Shown in pieces: positions 6,700-11,929 of a stretch of DNA of 11,929 bases; within the stretch, counting starts at the first letter, position 1, and each line of letters opens with the position of its first letter. The notes under the pieces are model-generated. The model was not told the origin of the DNA, made no database searches, and saw nothing but the letters and a program-made list of their open reading frames with translations. The translations under genes were made by a program, and so were the position numbers. Origin of the DNA: Deferribacteres bacterium (GTDB lineage: Bacteria; Nitrospirota; Thermodesulfovibrionia; UBA6902); contig JAUVPO010000031.1 of NCBI GenBank assembly GCA_030598625.1, positions 1 to 11,929 of the forward strand. The letters run 5' to 3'.

Positions 6700-8703
6700 T
6701 TAAATTTCTTCGTCAATCGTTGCCGGCAGATCTATCGTTATTATTGTAAACTCACCTTCAACGCTGTTAATCATAAGCTTGCCGCCGTGTTCACTTATAA
6801 TGCCGTGGCTGATGCTTAATCCCAGACCTGTTCCGATGCGGTTAGGTTTTGTAGAAAAAAATGGATTTATTACTTTATCGATTATATCGGACGATATGCC
6901 TGATCCACGATCACTGAATATAATGCGCACATATGGATCATTATTCAAGGTTGTTTCTTCATATGTGATTTCGAGTATTTTATTTTCATGTGTTCCGGGA
7001 TATTTCTGGTTCAAAGCAAATCGGGAATTACTTATGATATTTAAAAAAACCTGCTGGATCTGCTGGGGGTGTACAGGGATTTTGATAAGCTTTGAGGGAA
7101 TATTTACCTTGAAATTAATCCCGTCTTTCCTTATCTGGGCCGAAGTCAAAGAAAGCATGTCAGAGATAATTTCATGCAGGTATATAAAACTCTTTTCCTC
7201 TTTTCTGATCCTGGCAAATGAAAGCAGGCTTCTGACTATGGTTGCAATCCGGTCACTGTCTTTTATAATTCGACGTGCAATTTCGTCATCACGGTCTTCT
7301 TCTTTGAATTCGTCAATCAGTATCTGCGCGTAATTGATGATATTATTTATGGGATTGTTGATTTCGTGCGCCACCCCTGCTGCAAGCTCACCAAGTGATG
7401 CCAGGTGTCTGGTCCGCGTGGATCCCGCCTGTAAATTTACTTTTTCAGTTATATCTCTGGCTAACTCTATAACACTTTTTACCCTTCCGTTTCCATCTTT
7501 AATGGGAAATGCGCGTATGTCCCATATCCTTCCTTCAGAGGTCGTAATCTCGGCAGTTTCTTCTTTTCCTGAATTAAAACTTCTCATTGTCGGACAATTT
7601 TCACATGGAGAAAAAATATTGCAGCACCGGCTGTAACAGTATTGCCCGTTAAGTTCGGAGACATCTTTGCCGAATATAGCGGCGGCAGCCTTGTTTGCCC
7701 ACATCATTTTTAAATCAGGGGACAGTTGAATAAGGTTATCGGGAATACCATTAAGAAGCGTATCAAATTCCTGTGACAGGTTTCTATACTTGGTTTCGCT
7801 CTTTTGTAAAGCTTCAACCGCTGTTTTACGCTCGTTAATCTCTTCTTTAAGTTGCTCGTTAATAATTCTTAATTCGGATGTTCGCTCTTCCACCCGCATT
7901 TCAAGTTCATCTTTGGCTTTCTGAATAGCTTCTTCCGCCCGCTTACGTTCCGTAACGTCCCTTGCAATATGAATTAATCCTATTAACTGATTGTTTCTGT
8001 CAAATCGGGGCATGGCCCTTATTTCGATAATCATCTTCAAATGAGGCTCAAATATTTCAAAGTTTGTGGGGATTCCTGTCTTGAGACAGTCGCAGCTCGG
8101 ACATCCGTCAGGGGGACACTTCGCTCCATGATAATACTTGAAGCATTTATGCACTTTATTGCCGCCTAACACGGGCAACTTAAGTATTTTTTTTGCGGCC
8201 TTATTGGCATATATGATATTGAAATCCTTGTCGTGGACAGTGATCATATCCGTGATTGTATGGAATGTCTCTTCCCAATCCTGTCTTGATTGAAAAAACA
8301 ACTCTTCCATTTCCTTGCGACTGGTTATTTCATAGAGAGTAAATTGAATTGTGTGATTGTTATGGTGGATGAAATGGTTTGAGGCTATTTCTACATAGAC
8401 ATCTGTTCCGTCTATTCGTATAAGCTTTGCTTCGAACGGGGAGACTTCAATTCCATCATTAATCAGCTGCTGAAAATTGCCTTTAACGGTATCCTGATAA
8501 TCCGGATGCAGAAAATCTGTTAGCGGTCTTCCAAGAAGTTGTTCAGGATTTGCTGCGCCTAAAAGTCTGGTCCCGGCAGTATTAATAAATACAATCTTTC
8601 CGTTTGCCTGAGCGCCGATTGCAACGGGAGAAAGTTCTAAAAGCCGGCGGTATTGTTCATCCATTTCATATAATGGTTCTTTTATTTTAGATTTATATGT
8701 CAT
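6700..8703 (-). CDS. Soluble multi-PAS sensor histidine kinase with cysteine-rich PAS loops
   Basis: A 667-residue kinase expected to phosphorylate the regulator encoded next to it. It has PAS1 (about 15-130) and PAS2 (about 140-255), which carries C187, C196, C201, C204 and C206 (ending GCPSCDC). A charged coiled-coil linker (about 255-305) leads to PAS3 (about 310-420), with C356, C360, C361, C367 and C370 (ending PCENCP). The HisKA domain has H446 in AAGVAHEINNP. The HATPase domain has N555/N559, DRGSG (598-602), FFSTKP (615-620) and GTGLGLS (624-630). No membrane helix is seen, so it should sense in the cytoplasm. The cysteine loops could bind a metal or Fe-S cluster, or respond to thiol oxidation; haem or flavin in the PAS pocket cannot be excluded. 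ATG 8703 has only a weak ribosome-binding site. M14 (8664) is an alternative start without a better one. It lies downstream of the hslU terminator and has its own candidate promoter. Confidence 0.94.
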   Translation of the reverse strand: MTYKSKIKEPLYEMDEQYRRLLELSPVAIGAQANGKIVFINTAGTRLLGAANPEQLLGRPLTDFLHPDYQDTVKGNFQQLINDGIEVSPFEAKLIRIDGTDVYVEIASNHFIHHNNHTIQFTLYEITSRKEMEELFFQSRQDWEETFHTITDMITVHDKDFNIIYANKAAKKILKLPVLGGNKVHKCFKYYHGAKCPPDGCPSCDCLKTGIPTNFEIFEPHLKMIIEIRAMPRFDRNNQLIGLIHIARDVTERKRAEEAIQKAKDELEMRVEERTSELRIINEQLKEEINERKTAVEALQKSETKYRNLSQEFDTLLNGIPDNLIQLSPDLKMMWANKAAAAIFGKDVSELNGQYCYSRCCNIFSPCENCPTMRSFNSGKEETAEITTSEGRIWDIRAFPIKDGNGRVKSVIELARDITEKVNLQAGSTRTRHLASLGELAAGVAHEINNPINNIINYAQILIDEFKEEDRDDEIARRIIKDSDRIATIVRSLLSFARIRKEEKSFIYLHEIISDMLSLTSAQIRKDGINFKVNIPSKLIKIPVHPQQIQQVFLNIISNSRFALNQKYPGTHENKILEITYEETTLNNDPYVRIIFSDRGSGISSDIIDKVINPFFSTKPNRIGTGLGLSISHGIISEHGGKLMINSVEGEFTIITIDLPATIDEEI

Positions 8704-8740
8704 AAGTATGCTAAAGATTTGCTTATTGAAGTATTATATT

Positions 8741-8769
8741 ATTTTACAAAATGCCGTCTTTTTTTACAA
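8741..8769 (-). promoter_or_regulatory. Candidate sigma-70 promoter of the kinase-regulator unit
   Basis: On the minus strand, TTGTAA (8764-8769) is followed after 17 bp by TAAAAT (8741-8746). A perfect TATAAT also occurs a few bases downstream but lacks a good -35 partner. Initiation near 8734 gives a leader of about 30 nt before ATG 8703. Confidence 0.45.
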
Positions 8770-8778
8770 TTTATTATT

Positions 8779-8802
8779 AAAAAGATCCTGAATCTGTCAG
8801 AT
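8779..8802 (-). terminator. Weak intrinsic terminator after hslU
   Basis: On the minus strand, ATCTGA pairs with TCAGGAT (8785-8802), six base pairs with one bulged G and a 5-nt loop. It is followed by a five-T tract (8783 to 8779). It lies about 50 nt past the hslU stop and just before the kinase promoter. The stem is short, so termination may be partial. Confidence 0.4.
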
Positions 8803-8852
8803 ATTTCGGGAAGTATAAAGGTGTGTTGAGGTGCTGTTTCAACAAGAGGGAT

Positions 8853-10211
8853 TTACAGAATATATCTGCTTAAGTCCTCATCCTTGATAATATCGCTCAA
8901 TTTTTCCTTTACGTATTTCGCGTCTATTGTTATGTCGACGTTTTCTAATTCCGGCGCTTCGAATGATATGTCTTCAAGAAGTTTTTCAAGAACAGTGTGA
9001 AGCCTTCTCGCGCCAATATTTTCCGTCTTTTCATTGACCAATGCCGCAGTGGAGGCAATCTCCTCAATTGAGTCGTCTTTAAACTCTATTTTTACTCCTT
9101 CAGTCTCAATAAGAGCGATATATTGCTTTATTAATGCGTTCTTGGGCTCACGCAAAATTCTGAGAAATTCATCTTTTCCAAGGGCGGCAAGTTCAGCCCT
9201 GATAGGAAATCTTCCCTGTAGTTCAGGTACGAGGTCGGAAGGCTTTGACACACTGAAAGCGCCTGCGGCTATAAAAAGGATATGGTCTGTTTTTACCGGC
9301 CCATGCTTTGTTGAAATCGTGGAACCTTCAACAATCGGTAGCAGGTCTCTCTGAACGCCTTCTCTTGATACGTCCGGTCCGTAGCTTGAACTTTTAGCAA
9401 CAATCTTATCGATTTCGTCTATAAAAATTATTCCGTTCTGCTCAGTTTTTTCAATGGATTCCTTAACGACCTTGTCCATATCGATCAGCTTGTTTGCTTC
9501 ATCCAGTTTAATAATACGGAGCGCATCGGGAACTTTGACTTTCTTTCTCTTGGACTTCTCAGGGAGAAAATTGCCGAGCATTTCTTTCAGATTAATCTCA
9601 AGTTCATCCATGCCGATATTGGAGATAACTCCGAAGGGAACTACTTTTTCACGAACTTCAAGGTCAATGTATCTATTATCAAGCTTCCCGTCCCGCAATC
9701 GGGTCCTCAGTTTTTCACGCGTTTCGCTATAATCCTGTTTGTCATCTTCAGGTAGGGCCTCTGTATCATCAACACGTATCTTTTTTTGAGGTCTCGGAGG
9801 TGGCAATAAAAGGTTAAGCACTTTCTCTTCTGCAAGATCCTGTGCTTTTTTCTGCACTTTTTCCATCTGCTCCGTTTTAACCATATTGAGCGCCAGTCCG
9901 GCAAGGTCTCTTATCATCGATTCAACGTCCCTGCCGACATAGCCGACTTCCGTAAACTTTGAAGCTTCAACTTTAATAAAAGGGGCCTGCGATAATTTTG
10001 CAAGCCTTCTTGCGATTTCTGTTTTCCCGACGCCTGTTGGTCCGATCATAAGAATATTTTTAGGCAGCACCTCGTCCTTTAAATCACCGGTAAGCAGTTG
10101 TCTTCTCCATCTATTTCTCAACGCAATTGCCACGGCCTTTTTTGCCTCGTTCTGACCGATTATATATTTATCGAGTTCTTCCACAATTTTTCTTGGTGTG
10201 AGATTGTTCAT
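8853..10211 (-). CDS. hslU: HslU, ATPase/unfoldase subunit of the HslUV protease
   Basis: The hexameric AAA+ unfoldase that feeds proteins into the HslV chamber in the cytoplasm; 452 residues, normal length. The N-terminus LTPRKIVEELDKYIIGQ (4-20) is typical. Walker A is GPTGVGKT (57-64). The pore loop GYVG (90-93) grips substrate. The I-domain (about 110-240) is charged and variable. Walker B is IIFIDEID (261-268). The second-region motif GARRL (400-404) provides the nucleotide-sensing arginine. The C-terminus DLSRYIL (446-452) is the tail that inserts between HslV subunits and activates them. The start is ATG 10211, with AAAGGAG about 6 nt upstream. The hslV stop is 33 nt before, so the two are co-transcribed. 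Confidence 0.97.
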   Translation of the reverse strand: MNNLTPRKIVEELDKYIIGQNEAKKAVAIALRNRWRRQLLTGDLKDEVLPKNILMIGPTGVGKTEIARRLAKLSQAPFIKVEASKFTEVGYVGRDVESMIRDLAGLALNMVKTEQMEKVQKKAQDLAEEKVLNLLLPPPRPQKKIRVDDTEALPEDDKQDYSETREKLRTRLRDGKLDNRYIDLEVREKVVPFGVISNIGMDELEINLKEMLGNFLPEKSKRKKVKVPDALRIIKLDEANKLIDMDKVVKESIEKTEQNGIIFIDEIDKIVAKSSSYGPDVSREGVQRDLLPIVEGSTISTKHGPVKTDHILFIAAGAFSVSKPSDLVPELQGRFPIRAELAALGKDEFLRILREPKNALIKQYIALIETEGVKIEFKDDSIEEIASTAALVNEKTENIGARRLHTVLEKLLEDISFEAPELENVDITIDAKYVKEKLSDIIKDEDLSRYIL

Positions 10212-10244
10212 TTAACTCCTTTTAATGCTAATAAAATGCTGATG

Positions 10245-10772
10245 TTAGAGCTCCTCAATGGTAATTGTTTCATTTGTGTAGATACATATCCTTGACGTAA
10301 TCTTCATTGCCTCTTCAACAATCTGTCGAGGCTCTAACTGAGTATGCGCTGTCAACGCTTTTGCCGCCGAGTGTGCATAGGGGCCTCCGGAGCCGATGGC
10401 CGCTATTCCGTCTTCAGGTTCAATAACATCACCGGTGCCGGATAAAATAAATGAATGCTCCCTGTCGGCAACAACCAGAAGCGCTTCAAGGCGTCTTAAG
10501 ATCTTATCAGTTCTCCAATCCTTGGCAAGCTCTACTGCGGACCTTGTTATATTTCCTCTGTAAGTTTCTATTTTCCCTTCGAATTTTTCAAAAAGAGTAA
10601 ACGCGTCAGCCGTTGCTCCGGCAAACCCCGCAAGAATATTATTGTTATACATGGTCCTGATTTTTTTCGCGTTATGTTTTAACACTGTCTGGCCAAGAGT
10701 TACCTGCCCGTCTCCGGCTATGGCGACTTTCCCGTTTTTTCTTACACAGAGAATTGTTGTTCCACGAAACAT
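10245..10772 (-). CDS. hslV: HslV, threonine peptidase of the HslUV protease
   Basis: The proteasome-like dodecameric peptidase that degrades proteins unfolded by HslU. From ATG 10772 it has 175 residues. MFRG is a four-residue propeptide, whose removal exposes catalytic T5 (TTILCV). GDGQVTLGQ (20-28), the lysine-containing KHNAKKIR (32-39), GFAGATADA (49-57) and GSGGPYAHSAA (127-137) are the conserved active-site segments. The frame opens slightly earlier at a TTG (10784), but that codon is part of the TTGGAG ribosome-binding site, with GGAG 6 nt before ATG 10772, so the ATG is preferred. It lies 18 nt after the xerC stop and 33 nt before hslU, an arrangement known from several phyla. Confidence 0.97.
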   Translation of the reverse strand: MFRGTTILCVRKNGKVAIAGDGQVTLGQTVLKHNAKKIRTMYNNNILAGFAGATADAFTLFEKFEGKIETYRGNITRSAVELAKDWRTDKILRRLEALLVVADREHSFILSGTGDVIEPEDGIAAIGSGGPYAHSAAKALTAHTQLEPRQIVEEAMKITSRICIYTNETITIEEL

Positions 10773-10790
10773 TATTGACTCCAATTATAA

Positions 10791-11672
10791 CTAACTGTTT
10801 TCTTCTTTTGCCATAGGATGCGCCCTGTCATAAACTTCTGTAAGGTATCCAATATCCACATGAGTATATTTCTGGGTCGTTGATAGGGATGAATGTCCAA
10901 GAAGTTCCTGAATTGACCTCAGATCAGCGCCCTCATGAAGCAGATGAGTTGCAAATGTATGCCTGAGAGTGTGAGGACTGAGATTGCCCTTAAGGCTGAT
11001 CATCCTGCTGTAATGTAATAATATACGTCTTACGCTTCTTTGTGTCAACCTGCCGCCGCGGCTGTTCAAAAATAAAGCCGGAGACTTATTCTTTAAGGAA
11101 ATTCTTTCAGGAAGATAGTTATGTATGGCATCCGTTGCCTTGGACCCGATAGGGACTATCCGCTCTTTCCTTCCCTTGCCTTTAACCAGGATAAGGGATT
11201 CTTTGATATTAAGATCGCTTATATCAAGTGAAGTCAATTCAGATACCCTCAGGCCTGAAGAATAGAGAAGTTCAAGAATTGCCTTATCCCTTGTTGCCTT
11301 AAATGTATCGCCCTGAGGTTTGTCCATAAGTGTGAAGACTTCATCAATAGATAAAAAACGCGGCAGGGTCTTGGGGACTTTGGGGCTTGATACGAGTTTT
11401 GCCGGATTTTTTATCACGTATCCCTCTCTGTGGAGGTATTTGAAAAATGACCTGATAGACGCAAGTTTTCTTGAGATGGAGGATTTTTTCAGTTTTTTAT
11501 GGTGCAGGGATGCAAGAAAACTCCTGATGTCAAGATTATCGACATTTTTGGGCTTCTTATCCAGAAAGAGAAAGAATTCATTTAAATCTTCAGTATATGC
11601 CCTTACAGTATGCGGAGATATCCCTTTAGAAGCTTTTAAAAAGTCAATAAATGTGCTTATGTGTTTTTCCAA
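10791..11672 (-). CDS. xerC: XerC-type tyrosine recombinase
   Basis: A site-specific recombinase that, in a XerC/XerD-like system, resolves chromosome dimers at a dif site. From TTG 11672 it has 293 residues, the usual Xer length. The N-terminal SAM-like DNA-binding domain covers about 1-95 (GISPHTVRAYTEDL at 17-30). The catalytic domain has R142 (SSGLRVSEL), K166 (VKGKGRKER), H234 and R237 (SPHTLRHTFATHLL), H260 (LLGH) and the nucleophile Y269 (KYTH). The frame extends upstream to a TTG at 11735, but no relative-like sequence is seen there and the candidate promoter overlaps it. TTG 11672 is preceded by AAAGGA (minus strand of 11683-11688) 10 nt upstream, and the protein then begins MEKHISTFIDFL, as Xer proteins usually do. 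XerC versus XerD cannot be settled by eye; the hslVU neighbourhood favours XerC. It heads the xerC-hslV-hslU operon. Confidence 0.92.
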   Translation of the reverse strand: MEKHISTFIDFLKASKGISPHTVRAYTEDLNEFFLFLDKKPKNVDNLDIRSFLASLHHKKLKKSSISRKLASIRSFFKYLHREGYVIKNPAKLVSSPKVPKTLPRFLSIDEVFTLMDKPQGDTFKATRDKAILELLYSSGLRVSELTSLDISDLNIKESLILVKGKGRKERIVPIGSKATDAIHNYLPERISLKNKSPALFLNSRGGRLTQRSVRRILLHYSRMISLKGNLSPHTLRHTFATHLLHEGADLRSIQELLGHSSLSTTQKYTHVDIGYLTEVYDRAHPMAKEENS

Positions 11673-11695
11673 GATTTGAAATTCCTTTTGATAAT

Positions 11696-11724
11696 ATTGT
11701 AAGTTTAATTTTATTATCTTGCAA
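11696..11724 (-). promoter_or_regulatory. Candidate promoter of the xerC-hslV-hslU operon
   Basis: On the minus strand, TTGCAA (11719-11724) is followed after 17 bp by TACAAT (11696-11701). Initiation near 11689 would leave a very short leader before TTG 11672, just containing the AAAGGA site. This supports the downstream start for xerC. Confidence 0.45.
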
Positions 11725-11929
11725 GTTAATAGCAAATGAGTTAGAAGCCATTAATATTCTCATCTTCTTGTGCCTGTTTGCGCAATGATGCAAATATGAA
11801 TTACTTATAGATACTATAAATATTTTTAATTTGACAAGGGGTCTGTTCTATAGTAATTATATATATAGAGTAATCTTAGTAGGGGAAAAATCTAAATCAG
11901 ATATAATTGTATATCTTTATAAACTCCGG
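11725..11929. other. AT-rich intergenic end region with short palindromes; no gene seen
   Basis: About 200 bp at the right edge with no supportable coding frame. It contains the perfect palindrome TTGCGCAA (11778-11785), inside a wider TTTGC/GCAAA inverted repeat (11777-11794). There is also the inverted repeat TTATAG-ATA-CTATAA (11805-11819). A TTGACA at 11831-11836 is followed by AT-rich DNA (11854-11866), but no -10 box is convincing at exactly 17 bp. This may be the promoter region of a plus-strand gene starting beyond the window. Confidence 0.4.

Noticed and set aside
6779..7333. Plus-strand open frame of 184 codons
   Set aside because: It lies wholly opposite the histidine kinase, whose motifs are unmistakable, and its translation has no recognisable domain.
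8825..8845. Inverted repeat TGTTGA / TCAACA after hslU
   Set aside because: Only six base pairs with a 9-nt loop and no T-tract on either strand; the hairpin at 8779-8802 is the better terminator.
11320..11679. Plus-strand open frame of 119 codons
   Set aside because: It lies opposite the N-terminal half of XerC and has no domain of its own.
1..11929. CRISPR array, tRNA, insertion sequence or prophage attachment site
   Set aside because: No regularly spaced repeats, cloverleaf, transposase or terminal repeats were seen; the tyrosine recombinase is a housekeeping Xer type in an hslVU operon, not a phage integrase.

Overview
The window is a moderately AT-rich bacterial chromosomal segment with Shine-Dalgarno-led genes on both strands. 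The xerC-hslV-hslU cluster, a multi-PAS sensor kinase paired with an NtrC-type sigma-54 activator, and a B12-fold radical SAM enzyme suggest a Gram-negative anaerobe of the Desulfobacterota, Nitrospirota or anammox-planctomycete kind. That placement is inference; nothing here fixes the taxon. There is no rRNA, tRNA, CRISPR array, insertion sequence or clear sign of recent transfer.

Left part (1-2535). A family 2 glycosyltransferase of the dolichol-phosphate mannosyltransferase/GtrB type runs off the left edge on the minus strand. It has its own candidate promoter. A strong hairpin terminator separates it from the next minus-strand gene, a cobalamin-binding-fold radical SAM protein. A 262-bp intergenic region with two good divergent sigma-70-type promoters then separates the radical SAM gene from a plus-strand gene for a 630-residue cytoplasmic alkaline-phosphatase-superfamily phosphodiesterase (2536-4428).

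Middle part (4487-8703), the most interesting. Three minus-strand genes form what looks like a self-contained regulatory unit. In transcription order they are a soluble sensor kinase with three PAS-like regions, two of which carry five-cysteine loops (8703-6700); a REC-PAS-AAA+-Fis sigma-54 activator (6634-4931); and a small five-cysteine protein of 72 residues (4705-4487). Between activator and small gene lies a near-consensus sigma-54 -24/-12 promoter (4778-4763). About 140 bp upstream of it is an 18-bp dyad that could be the activator's enhancer site. The simplest reading is that the kinase and activator switch on the small cysteine protein in response to a redox, metal or small-ligand signal.

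Right part (8853-11672). XerC-type tyrosine recombinase, HslV peptidase and HslU unfoldase genes form a tight minus-strand operon with a candidate promoter before xerC and a weak terminator after hslU. The first two start later than the longest open frame: hslV at ATG 10772 and xerC at TTG 11672. The last ~200 bp (11725-11929) hold no gene that can be supported, only AT-rich DNA with short palindromes and a possible plus-strand promoter for a gene beyond the window.
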